Both the position numbers and the translations under genes were made by a program. From positions 1-38,964 of the forward strand of contig CAMAQU010000002.1 in NCBI GenBank assembly GCA_945860425.1: a DNA stretch of 38,964 bases. Direction: 5' to 3'. Source of the stretch: Sphingomonas paucimobilis. Its GTDB lineage: Bacteria > Pseudomonadota > Alphaproteobacteria > Sphingomonadales > Sphingomonadaceae. The stretch's first letter is position 1; each line of letters begins with the position of its first letter. A model generated the notes under the pieces. It ran no database searches and had not been told where the DNA came from. It saw only the letters and a program-made list of their open reading frames with translations. Shown piece after piece: positions 25,684-33,535 of the stretch.

Positions 25684-26141
25684 CACAGGCGCTCGAAGCT
25701 CGAATCGATCAGCTCGAAAGTCGTTTCCAATTTCGCGACCTTGTGAGCGACTATTGCCACGGATTTGACAAGCGAGACCTTGATCAGTTCATGGCAATCT
25801 GGTGGCCGGACGCCATCTGGGACATTGGCCCGCCTTTTGGCGATTTTATTGGCGCCAAAGAAATCGCGAGGGCTGTCACCGATATCCTCTGGCCTGCCTG
25901 GCTCCAGTCAAGCCATTACACCACAAATCTGCGGGTAACCTTCGATGGCGCAGATCTCGCAACGGGGGTCTGCGACGTCGATTGTATCGGCACGATGAGC
26001 GATCAACAGGCCCAGACCGTGGCGGCCACTTATAATGATCGCTTTGAACGCCGAGATGGCATTTGGAAGATCGTGCACCGGAAAGTGACGATGCACCATT
26101 TCAGTCCCCTTGTCGGCATCACTCTCTCGGCACCGAAATAG
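25680..26141 (+). CDS. SnoaL-like / NTF2-fold protein
   Basis: A 153-residue small cone-shaped fold protein. The pattern RFQFRDLVSDYCHGFDKRDLDQFMAIWWPDAIWDIG (residues about 15-50) is the usual start of SnoaL_4-type proteins. A second half with CDVDCIGTM and YNDRFERRDGIWKIVHRKV follows. Relatives include ketosteroid isomerase-like enzymes, dehydratases and small subunits of dioxygenases, so a role in isomerising or dehydrating a pathway intermediate is possible. It is translationally coupled to the acyl-CoA dehydrogenase and followed 16 bp later by the hydrolase. No specific reaction can be assigned. Confidence 0.87.
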   Translation: MTQALEARIDQLESRFQFRDLVSDYCHGFDKRDLDQFMAIWWPDAIWDIGPPFGDFIGAKEIARAVTDILWPAWLQSSHYTTNLRVTFDGADLATGVCDVDCIGTMSDQQAQTVAATYNDRFERRDGIWKIVHRKVTMHHFSPLVGITLSAPK

Positions 26142-26157
26142 GATCTTAGGAGGTTTT

Positions 26158-26961
26158 ATGGCTTACCATCAGCTGACAGACGGCCGGCGGATTTATTTTG
26201 AACATTATGCCGGACCAAAAACGCCATTTGTCCTGAGCCATGGCTGGGGCATGTCGAGCCGCGTTTGGGTGGATGTGATCGAACAGTTGCTGCGCGCGGG
26301 CCATGAAGTCCTTGCGGTTGATCATCGCGCTTGCGGCCAATCGGACCGCGATTTTGATGACATGAGCATTGGCGCCCTTGCAGGAGATATTGTCGATATC
26401 GCCCGAGCACGAAAGCTGCGACCTGCCATCGTCAACGGATGGTCACTGGGCGGGGCGGTTGCTGTGGAAGCCGCGCATCGACTTGGTAAGGATGCGGCAG
26501 GCCTTATCCTGACATGCGCGGCGTCGCCGCGCTATGTGCAAGCAGCAGATTTTCCCTATGGCGGCGTGCGCGAGGATGTGCTCGGCATGCAAGACGCCAT
26601 TCTTGCGGACCGGGCCGGTTTCTTCAAAGGCCTTTCAGCCGGCGTATGCGCGAAAGATGTTGGTCAGCCGGCCATTGACTGGATGTGGTCAATATTCATG
26701 GATGCAGGGCCCCAAGCGATAAAGGCAATGCTCGCCTTGGCGGATCTGGATCAACGCTCGATCTTAGCCGGTCTTGATATTCCGGTGCTATCTATCATCG
26801 GCAGTGAAGACGGTGTGGTGCCGCCCCAAATTGGAGAGCAGGCAGCCGCATGCGCGCAACACGGAAAACTTGCCCGTTTCGAAGGATGTGGCCATGCCCC
26901 CTTTATCGAGGATGGGCCCGGCTACATTAAAACGCTGCTTGAATTTGCCCAAGACGTTTAG
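26158..26961 (+). CDS. alpha/beta hydrolase (candidate lactone or ester hydrolase)
   Basis: A 267-residue alpha/beta hydrolase. The oxyanion region is LSHGWGMSSRVW, the nucleophile elbow is NGWSLGGAV (G-x-S-x-G), and the acid is in IIGSEDGVVPP. The catalytic His is in GCGHAPFIEDG. ATG 26158 follows TTAGGAGG and is clearly the right start. Beside a Baeyer-Villiger monooxygenase, such hydrolases typically open the lactone to a hydroxy acid; that is inference from context. C-C hydrolase or epoxide hydrolase activity is also possible. Confidence 0.92.
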   Translation: MAYHQLTDGRRIYFEHYAGPKTPFVLSHGWGMSSRVWVDVIEQLLRAGHEVLAVDHRACGQSDRDFDDMSIGALAGDIVDIARARKLRPAIVNGWSLGGAVAVEAAHRLGKDAAGLILTCAASPRYVQAADFPYGGVREDVLGMQDAILADRAGFFKGLSAGVCAKDVGQPAIDWMWSIFMDAGPQAIKAMLALADLDQRSILAGLDIPVLSIIGSEDGVVPPQIGEQAAACAQHGKLARFEGCGHAPFIEDGPGYIKTLLEFAQDV

Positions 26962-27016
26962 GGCGAATCAGATGCAGGTTGGACTTAACGACAAGCGATA
27001 GATTTCGGGGAGCATT

Positions 27017-28126
27017 ATGGGCGCGTTAGACAGTTTGATGAAGCCTTTTGAATGCAAGTCATTCAAAGTACCAAATCGATTGATGATGGCGCCAATGTCG
27101 CGCTATTTCGCGCCAGGTGGGCTGCTAACCCAAGCCTCGGTGGACTATTATCGCCGACGCATTGAGGGCGGTCTGGGCAGCGTCATATCCGAAGCCGTGG
27201 CGATTGATCGCCCTGGTTCAGTTGCGGCAGATACCGTCCCTCATTTCTACGGAGATGAGGCGTTGGCCATGTGGGCGCGCGTTCGCGAAGACTGCCAAAA
27301 AGCAGGCGGCGCGTTCATTCCACAGCTGTGGCATGTCGGCGGATGCGAAGACTTTAACTACCCGGACTCCCCGCATCCACCGCTGGAAAGTCCGTCGGGT
27401 CTGGTCGGGCCTGACATCGCAGGCGGGCGGGAGATGACCCAAGCCGATATTGACGGCGTGATCGCATCCTTCGTCCGGGCGGCACGCGATGCGCAGCGCA
27501 TTGGGTGCAATGCGATCGAGCTTCATGGAGCTCATGGCTATTTGTTCGACCAGTTCTTCTGGGATGTGACCAATAAGCGCGCCGACAAATATGGAGGCTC
27601 AGATATCGCAGATCGCGTCCGTTTTGCCGCAGAGACAGTGGCGGCAATTCGACAGGCCGTCGGTCCTGACTTGACGATCATCTTCCGCATCTCACAGTGG
27701 AAGACCTATATGTACGAAGCCAAAATCGCGGAGAACCCTCAGGATCTTGAGCGTTGGCTGACACCGCTGACCCTTGCCGGGGTCGACATTTTCCACTGCT
27801 CCGAACGCCGTTTCTGGGAGCCCGCCTTTGCCGATGGGGATTATAACCTCGCTGGTTGGACCAAGAAGGTGACGGGCAAGCCCACGATCACGGTCGGCTC
27901 GGTCGGCCTGAACCGCGATCTGATGGCTGATTTTGTCGAAGGTGAATCAGCCCCGGCGCTCCAATCACTAGATGAGTTGACGCGCCGCTTCGACAGGGGT
28001 GATTTTGATTTGGCCGCCATCGGCCGCGTTGTTCTTAACGATCCGCACTGGCTCCAGAAGGTTCAGGAAGGTCGCGTCGCGGAACTACAACCCTATTCCA
28101 GAGAGAATATGGACAAGCTTTATTAA
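27017..28126 (+). CDS. NADH:flavin oxidoreductase / Old Yellow Enzyme family
   Basis: A 369-residue FMN TIM-barrel protein. The substrate and flavin motifs appear in order: NRLMMAPMSRYFAPGG, QLWHVGG and ELHGAHGYLFDQFF with the His-x-x-His pair. RADKYGGSDIADRVRF and the phosphate-binding FDLAAIGRVVLNDPHW follow. Members reduce the C=C bond of enones with NAD(P)H. In this operon it would saturate an enone before the Baeyer-Villiger step. GGGGAGC precedes the ATG. It lies 55 bp after the hydrolase and 35 bp before the monooxygenase. Confidence 0.93.
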   Translation: MGALDSLMKPFECKSFKVPNRLMMAPMSRYFAPGGLLTQASVDYYRRRIEGGLGSVISEAVAIDRPGSVAADTVPHFYGDEALAMWARVREDCQKAGGAFIPQLWHVGGCEDFNYPDSPHPPLESPSGLVGPDIAGGREMTQADIDGVIASFVRAARDAQRIGCNAIELHGAHGYLFDQFFWDVTNKRADKYGGSDIADRVRFAAETVAAIRQAVGPDLTIIFRISQWKTYMYEAKIAENPQDLERWLTPLTLAGVDIFHCSERRFWEPAFADGDYNLAGWTKKVTGKPTITVGSVGLNRDLMADFVEGESAPALQSLDELTRRFDRGDFDLAAIGRVVLNDPHWLQKVQEGRVAELQPYSRENMDKLY

Positions 28127-28161
28127 CCGGTGGCGTCCCAAAAATTAAGAGAGGATAAGAA

Positions 28162-29796
28162 ATGAGCAAGAACGGCAAGAAGGTCGATTTTGACGTAATT
28201 GGGATCGGCGCAGGGTTCGCAGGACTGGCTTTGATCCATTATCTGCGCAATGCGGGCCTATCGGTTCGGATTTTTGACCGCGCGTCTGATGTCGGCGGCA
28301 CTTGGGCATGGAACCGCTATCCCGGCGCGGCAACGGACAGCGAAAGCTATTATTACTGCCTCACCTTTTCCAAGGAGCTGCTGCAGGAATGGTCCTGGAC
28401 CAAGCGCTATCCCGGCCGCCAGGAAACGCAAGATTACATGCGCTTCGTTGCCGACAAGTGCGATATGTGGCCTTACATCCAGCTGAACACGGAAATTGTC
28501 GACGCCGAATATCAGGTTGATGACGGAATTTGGCGGGTGACCACAGGCTCGGGCGACCGCTTTACCTGCAAGTATTTCGTGAGCGGCATGGGGATGATTT
28601 CTGAACCCATGATCCCGAACATCAAGGGGATGGACCAGTTTAAAGGTCCGCTTTTCCATTCTTCACGTTGGCCCAAAGAAGGTCTGGAATATGCCGGAAA
28701 GCGGGTTGGCATCATCGGCGCTGGCGCAACGACAGTTCAGATGGTTCCCGAAGTTGCGAAGACCGCGGCCAGCGTAACGGTTTTCCAGCGAACGCCGAAT
28801 TATATTCTGCCGGCCATGCAAAAGCAGATGACGCCGGAATGGGAAAAAGAGATTAAGGATAATTACGACGCAATCGTCGCAAAATGCCGAAACCATGTGT
28901 TCGGCATGGCCTTTGACAGTCCGGTTGGCCGCAATGCGCTAGACACGCCCCCCGAAGAGCGTCAGCGCATCTTTGAAGAGAATTGGACGGGCAGCTTCCG
29001 CTGGGTATTCGAAACCTTCGACGATCTGCTCGCCGCTCCTGAAGCCAATCGCATGGCTTCTGAGTTCATCATCGCCAAGATGAAGGAACGGGTGAAAGAC
29101 CCAAAAATTGCTGACCTTCTGGCGCCAAGCTTTGAAAATTATCCGCTTTTTGCAAAGCGTCCGCCGCTTGATCATGGCTATCTGGAAGCCTTCAACGAAG
29201 ACCATGTCCATTTGGTGGATATCAAGGATGCCGAACCGCTTGTCGAAGTTACGGAAACAGGCGTACGCACGACGCGCAACCATTATGAGTTTGACATCAT
29301 CGTGCTCGCCACGGGGTTCAGCGCCTATACAGGCGCGCTAGAAGCCTTCCCGATCAAGGGCGTGAGCGGCCAAACGCTCAGCGAGAAGTGGCGCAAGTCT
29401 TCGGATTGCATCATGGGCGTTTGCGTGTCGGATTTCCCGAATATGTTTGTCGTCACAGGCCCACAGGCTCCGTTCGCCAACCTGCCCACCTCAATCGAGC
29501 AGAATGTCATCTGGATCACCCACTGCATCGAGAAGATGGAGCGTGAAGGTTATGACATCTTCAAGCCTCGCCGCGAAGCCGAAGAGGCCTGGACCGCGCA
29601 TACCGCCGAAATCCATGCCCAGACACTCATGGCCGAGGGCCATAAGGTCAATTCCTGGATGATGGGGGCCAACCGGCAGGATAAGCCACCGCGCGTTCTC
29701 ATCTATTTTGGCGGCGCGAATAACTATTATGATACGCTTGATAAATCAGCCGAAGAAGGCTTCCCAGAGCTGGAATTTGAAAAGCTAGGGGCCTGA
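28162..29796 (+). CDS. Baeyer-Villiger flavin monooxygenase
   Basis: This 544-residue FAD/NADPH enzyme inserts oxygen next to a ketone to give an ester or lactone. The first Rossmann motif is GAGFAG (16-21). The type I Baeyer-Villiger fingerprint FxGxxxHxxxWP is exact: FKGPLFHSSRWP (160-171). The second dinucleotide motif GIIGAGATTVQM follows near 183. GGTWAWNRYPGAATDSESYYY is typical of cyclohexanone-monooxygenase-like enzymes. A good ribosome site (GAGAGGA) precedes the ATG. The neighbouring SDR, OYE and hydrolase fit conversion of a cyclic alcohol or enone to a hydroxy acid. Confidence 0.95.
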   Translation: MSKNGKKVDFDVIGIGAGFAGLALIHYLRNAGLSVRIFDRASDVGGTWAWNRYPGAATDSESYYYCLTFSKELLQEWSWTKRYPGRQETQDYMRFVADKCDMWPYIQLNTEIVDAEYQVDDGIWRVTTGSGDRFTCKYFVSGMGMISEPMIPNIKGMDQFKGPLFHSSRWPKEGLEYAGKRVGIIGAGATTVQMVPEVAKTAASVTVFQRTPNYILPAMQKQMTPEWEKEIKDNYDAIVAKCRNHVFGMAFDSPVGRNALDTPPEERQRIFEENWTGSFRWVFETFDDLLAAPEANRMASEFIIAKMKERVKDPKIADLLAPSFENYPLFAKRPPLDHGYLEAFNEDHVHLVDIKDAEPLVEVTETGVRTTRNHYEFDIIVLATGFSAYTGALEAFPIKGVSGQTLSEKWRKSSDCIMGVCVSDFPNMFVVTGPQAPFANLPTSIEQNVIWITHCIEKMEREGYDIFKPRREAEEAWTAHTAEIHAQTLMAEGHKVNSWMMGANRQDKPPRVLIYFGGANNYYDTLDKSAEEGFPELEFEKLGA

Positions 29797-29804
29797 GAAA
29801 GGAT

Positions 29805-29836
29805 GCAGAGCCGGGTCTGGTCAGACCCGGCTCTGC
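29805..29836. terminator. perfect 15-bp hairpin between monooxygenase and SDR genes
   Basis: GCAGAGCCGGGTCTG and its exact reverse complement CAGACCCGGCTCTGC are separated by only GT. The stem is GC-rich and very stable but is not followed by a T tract. It starts 8 bp after the monooxygenase stop and ends 29 bp before the next ATG. It may be a partial terminator or an mRNA-end stabiliser that lowers expression of the SDR gene relative to the upstream genes. Confidence 0.6.
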
Positions 29837-29865
29837 ACCGGCAATAAAGACAAGGACATTGAAAC

Positions 29866-30696
29866 ATGCGTCTGGAAAATAAAGTGGCGGTCATCACTGG
29901 CGGCGCAATGGGCATTGGCGCGGCAACGGTCAGTCGATTTATTGCTGAAGGCTGCAAGGTCGTGATCGGCGATATCCAACGCGGCCCAGGCGAATCCTTT
30001 GCCGCGCAATTTGGCGATCAGGCAGCCTTTGCCCTTTGCGACGTGACGCGAGAAGACGATGTAGCAGCACTTGTCGATTTGGCGGTCAGCCGATTTGGTC
30101 AGCTGGATATCATGTTCAACAATGCAGGCATTGTCGGCGCGGTAGGACCAATCGATACGACCCCGGCTGATGAATGGAACAAGTCACTTGCCGTCCTTAT
30201 CAATGGTGTGTTCTTTGGCATGAAGCACGCGACCCGCGTGATGAAGCCCGCGCAGCGTGGCAGTATCATCAGCATGGCCAGCACCGCAGGCTTGATGGGC
30301 GGCCTTGGGCCCCACGCCTATGCAGCAGGTAAGCACGCGGTTGTCGGGATGACCAAGAATGTCGCAGCCGAGGTCTGCCATTTTGGCATTCGCGTCAATG
30401 CGATTGCCGCAGCAAGCATGGCGACCCCTATGGTGGCGAATGTCCTGACCGGAGATGGCGGCAATATTGAGGAAGCCAAGCGCATCCTTGCCGAAGTCTC
30501 TCCCTTGCGCGGGCGGCCCGGTCTTGCCGAAGATGTGGCTAATGCGGCGCTTTGGCTGGGAAGCGATGAATCAGGCTATACAACGGGCCATACGCTGACG
30601 ACTGACGCGGGAGCCACCATTGGTGCCACAGCAGCAAAGCCGAATTTCAGCGAGTATCAGCCGATGATTGGTGAGGTGTCCGTAAAGGGACGGTGA
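29866..30696 (+). CDS. short-chain dehydrogenase/reductase
   Basis: A 276-residue classical SDR. The cofactor loop is TGGAMGIG (11-18), NNAG is at 85-88, and the catalytic set is complete with Ser139 (SMASTAG), Tyr152 and Lys156 (YAAGK). An Asp after the second strand (GDIQRG) suggests NAD preference. This would be the intact alcohol dehydrogenase of the cluster, for example making the ketone used by the monooxygenase. AAGGACA lies a few bases before the ATG. It is the last gene before the 290-bp gap. Confidence 0.93.
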   Translation: MRLENKVAVITGGAMGIGAATVSRFIAEGCKVVIGDIQRGPGESFAAQFGDQAAFALCDVTREDDVAALVDLAVSRFGQLDIMFNNAGIVGAVGPIDTTPADEWNKSLAVLINGVFFGMKHATRVMKPAQRGSIISMASTAGLMGGLGPHAYAAGKHAVVGMTKNVAAEVCHFGIRVNAIAAASMATPMVANVLTGDGGNIEEAKRILAEVSPLRGRPGLAEDVANAALWLGSDESGYTTGHTLTTDAGATIGATAAKPNFSEYQPMIGEVSVKGR

Positions 30697-30986
30697 GTTG
30701 GCGCCCGCGCTTGAACGGGCGGCTATTTGCTTGATCAATACTTCAAGGGGTCTCCGTCTGGGCCGCCATGTCCATGGTGGACCTGACATGGCTCATCCAG
30801 CCCGGAACGGGTTAACGCAGGGTGCTTTGACAAGCGGTTTTGGGTCCTAAAATAGCGGCATCTGGGGACCGTTAACCCCATGAATTTGGCCGCTCAAGGG
30901 CCGCTATCTGGTCTGGATTTAATCATGAATCTCAGATAGGAAGGCTTAGTGCTGCCTGTCTGAGAAGTTTTGAAAAGCAATCGCAA
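30697..30986. promoter_or_regulatory. 290-bp gap upstream of the hydratase/aldolase operon
   Basis: No gene is supported here. Two inverted repeats occur: GGGTTAACG (30809-30817) with CGTTAACCC (30870-30878), and ATAGCGGC (30852-30859) with GCCGCTAT (30900-30907). They interleave, so both cannot form at once. The region likely holds a separate promoter for the genes from 30987 on. The 19-bp operator motif of the divergent region was not found here. Confidence 0.4.
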
Positions 30987-31502
30987 ATGACCAAAGATCA
31001 AAATCAGTTGAACACGTCTGGTGCAGACAAAAAACATTCGGCAAGCACAACTGAACTTTTGTCTGAAGAATTGCTTTCCCATATTGGCCGATCGTCAGCG
31101 CCCCGGACGGAAATTGTCTCGCGCCGTGAAATCCGGAAATATGCAATTGCGACAGGCTGGAAGAAGAAAGAATATTTAGATGGCGATGTCGCGCCGCCAT
31201 TATTCCATCTCCCGCTGTTCTGGGACATTGTAGAGCTTGACCAGTTGAGCCCCGACGGCGTTTCAATTGATCGCCTGCTGCCCAAATTCCCGCTCGAAAA
31301 GGCGATGGCAGGCGGCCTAGACATCGAATATTTCCGACCGATCCGCGCAGGCGACGTTTTGGTGGCCACCCGCACCCTGACCAATATTTACGAAAAATCT
31401 GGCTCGCAGGGGCCGATCATTTTCTATGAAGTTGTAATGCGCGTGGAAACGGAAGCGGGCGACCTTGTCCTCACTGAAAAAACAACACGGCTCTTGCGAT
31501 AA
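30987..31502 (+). CDS. MaoC-type hydratase subunit 1 (FAS1-like dehydratase, N-terminal hotdog)
   Basis: A 171-residue single-hotdog protein of the MaoC_dehydrat_N family. The pattern TEIVSRREIRKYAIATG near residue 40 and the later GGLDIEYFRPIRAGDVLVATRTL are typical of the non-catalytic half of a heteromeric enoyl-CoA hydratase. The family pairs with a catalytic MaoC subunit, which is the very next gene and overlaps this stop as TAATG. This is the arrangement of ChsH1/ChsH2-type hydratases acting on bulky acyl-CoAs. Confidence 0.87.
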   Translation: MTKDQNQLNTSGADKKHSASTTELLSEELLSHIGRSSAPRTEIVSRREIRKYAIATGWKKKEYLDGDVAPPLFHLPLFWDIVELDQLSPDGVSIDRLLPKFPLEKAMAGGLDIEYFRPIRAGDVLVATRTLTNIYEKSGSQGPIIFYEVVMRVETEAGDLVLTEKTTRLLR

Positions 31503-31924
31503 TGACTATGTCGAAACTAACGAACCTGAAACCGGGCGACACCTTGCCGGGCCGGGATTATTGCCCGGATAACGTCCAGAATTTCATGTATAGTGCCGCG
31601 CTATGGAATGCCCATCGCATCCATTTCGACATGCCCTATGCGGCAGACGTGGAAGGCTATCCGGGCATTGTGATGTCGGGGCCGATGCTTGGCGACTGGC
31701 TGACGCAATGCGTGATCGAATGGCTGGATGATGCGGGCCGGATGACGCACCTTGTCTATTCGAACCGCAAAGCCGCCTTTATCGGCGAGACGGTCACCTC
31801 AGGCGGCCGTGTGATCTCGGTCGATAAGGACAAGGGCACTGCTGACCTTGAAATCTTCATCAAGAATGAGGCGGGCGAGGTGATCGCCCCAGGCACCGCC
31901 ACCGTTACCTTTGACAAGGCCTGA
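31502..31924 (+). CDS. MaoC-type hydratase subunit 2 (catalytic hotdog)
   Basis: A 140-residue hotdog protein with the MaoC hydratase-like segment ALWNAHRIHFDMPYA near residues 33-47, where the His is the expected catalytic base. The later stretch GIVMSGPMLGDWLTQ follows. Together with the preceding subunit it should hydrate a 2-enoyl-CoA to the 3-hydroxyacyl-CoA. ATG 31502 shares an A with the upstream stop; ATG 31508 is an alternative. The thiolase homologue starts directly at the base after its stop. Confidence 0.88.
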   Translation: MTMSKLTNLKPGDTLPGRDYCPDNVQNFMYSAALWNAHRIHFDMPYAADVEGYPGIVMSGPMLGDWLTQCVIEWLDDAGRMTHLVYSNRKAAFIGETVTSGGRVISVDKDKGTADLEIFIKNEAGEVIAPGTATVTFDKA

Positions 31925-33106
31925 TTGGAATTGATCTTGGACAGCTTGCGCGGGAAAGTCGCCATTGTTGGGGCCGCGGATACCCCGGTGGGAAAGCTAC
32001 CCCAGTTCAGCCCGACGGGCTTGTGCATTGATGCCGCACGCCGTGCCATGTCAGATGCGCAAATCACCAAGGACCAGATTGACGGGCTGATCACCTGCAA
32101 TTCCATGGCCGAGCCCTATATGTATCACGCCGAGGCGATGGCGGAATATCTCCAGATCTTCCCGCGCTATTGCATGAGCGTGAATGCAGGCGGCAGCACC
32201 ACATTTTCCATCCTGCATCATGCAGCCGCTGCGATTGCGAGCGGCATGTGCACGACCGTTCTGATTACAATGGCAGACAGTTTACGCACGGGCCTAACGC
32301 GCGATCAGGCGATGAAAATGCAGTCGTCGGCCGGCCATTCGCAGTTCGAAATTCCCTTTGGCCCGACAGTCCCAGCCTTTTATGCGCTCATCGCCCGTGC
32401 CCATATGGAAAAATATGGCACGACCGCTGAACAGTTCGCCGCCATTGCCGTCGCCTGTCGCAAACATGCCTGCCTCAACCCGACGGCGGAAATGCGCACC
32501 CCGATCACGATCGACGATGTGATTAATTCCCGGATGATCGCGGACCCCTTGCACCTGCTCGATTGCTCGCTGGTCTCGGATGGGGGCTCTGCGATCATCC
32601 TGACCTCGGCAGAAAGAGCCGCGGATTTTCCGCACGCCCCTGTATATCTTCTGGGCGTCGGCGAAGGCCATGGCCATGAACATATCAGCCAGGCCCAAAG
32701 CCTAACCACGTCCTTCGCAGTGGAATCGGGCCGCCGGGCCTATGCCATGGCTGGGCTTGGACCAAGCGACATGGACTTGGCTCAACTCTATGATTGCTTC
32801 ACGCCAACAGTGCTGGTGGAACTTGAAGACCTTGGCTTTTGCGAAAAGGGCGAAGGTGGTGCGTTTGTGGAGAATGGCAATATCGAGTTGGGCGGCATCC
32901 TGCCGGTCAACACCCATGGCGGGCTTTTGTCCCATTGCCATCCGGGCAATCCGGGGTCGATGTTTGCGCTCACCGAAACCGTGACCCAGCTTCGTGGGGC
33001 TGCCGGTGCGCGTCAGGTGGAGGGCGCTGAAGTCGCGCTGGTGCATGGCCAAGGTGGCATCATGTCAAGCCATACCACCGTGATCCTCGGCAGGGAGCGC
33101 AACTGA
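31925..33106 (+). CDS. thiolase-fold lipid-transfer-type protein (Ltp2/SCPx-like), probable retro-aldolase
   Basis: A 393-residue thiolase-fold protein of the lipid-transfer/SCP-x branch. At the position of the thiolase nucleophilic Cys the sequence is VNAGGSTTFS (86-95), without a cysteine, so ordinary thiolysis is unlikely. The conserved YDCFT (289-293) and THGGLLSHCHPG (330-341) motifs are kept. Ltp2 proteins of steroid side-chain degradation use tyrosines for retro-aldol cleavage of a 3-hydroxyacyl-CoA and work only with a DUF35 partner, which is the next gene. The start is TTG 31925, next to the upstream stop. The stop overlaps the DUF35 ATG (TGATG). Confidence 0.88.
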   Translation: MELILDSLRGKVAIVGAADTPVGKLPQFSPTGLCIDAARRAMSDAQITKDQIDGLITCNSMAEPYMYHAEAMAEYLQIFPRYCMSVNAGGSTTFSILHHAAAAIASGMCTTVLITMADSLRTGLTRDQAMKMQSSAGHSQFEIPFGPTVPAFYALIARAHMEKYGTTAEQFAAIAVACRKHACLNPTAEMRTPITIDDVINSRMIADPLHLLDCSLVSDGGSAIILTSAERAADFPHAPVYLLGVGEGHGHEHISQAQSLTTSFAVESGRRAYAMAGLGPSDMDLAQLYDCFTPTVLVELEDLGFCEKGEGGAFVENGNIELGGILPVNTHGGLLSHCHPGNPGSMFALTETVTQLRGAAGARQVEGAEVALVHGQGGIMSSHTTVILGRERN

Positions 33107-33522
33107 TGGACGTCCACGCAGACAAATTCCTGCCTCGGCCAACCCCGGAATCGGCTCCCTTCTGGCAGGGCTGCAAGGAGCACAAGCTCCTGCTCCAGCA
33201 CTGCTCGGGCTGCGGCACATATCAATTTTATCCGCGCCTACTCTGCGCGACCTGCATGTCCGAAGACCTTGAATGGCGCGAAGCCAGCGGGCGCGGCAAA
33301 GTGGAAACCTATACAATTGTCACCCGTGCCGTCTCAGACGCCTATGCCGCCGATGCCCCCTATGTCATCGCCCTCATCACCCTTGAGGAAGGGCCGCGCA
33401 TGATGAGCAACGTGGTTGGCTGCGACGCCCAGAGCGTCACCTGCGGCATGGCCGTTGAAGTGGTGTTTGAAGCTTGGTCGGCCGAAATCACCATGCCGAA
33501 ATTCCGGTCGGTCGCGGGCTAA
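33106..33522 (+). CDS. DUF35 / OB-fold zinc-ribbon acyl-CoA-associated protein
   Basis: A 138-residue protein. The zinc ribbon has Cys33, Cys36, Cys47 and Cys50 (CSGCG and CATC). An OB fold follows, with GRGKVETYTIVTRAV and the typical APYVIALITLEEG. DUF35 proteins bind thiolase-fold partners and shape the acyl-CoA site. Its ATG overlaps the stop of the Ltp2-like gene, so the two are surely made together. It is the last gene of this operon and converges on azoR with a 13-bp gap. Confidence 0.93.
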   Translation: MDVHADKFLPRPTPESAPFWQGCKEHKLLLQHCSGCGTYQFYPRLLCATCMSEDLEWREASGRGKVETYTIVTRAVSDAYAADAPYVIALITLEEGPRMMSNVVGCDAQSVTCGMAVEVVFEAWSAEITMPKFRSVAG

Positions 33523-33535
33523 GCGAAACGCGCGA

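Noticed and set aside
24958-25686. 242-residue minus-strand frame inside the acyl-CoA dehydrogenase gene
   Set aside because: It is fully overlapped by a strongly conserved gene and has no motif.
30836-30900. Resemblance of this stretch (TCCTAAAATAG, and TGAGCGGCC on the minus strand) to the IS end near 6930-6955
   Set aside because: Only short words match and the intervening sequence differs; not enough to call a second IS remnant.
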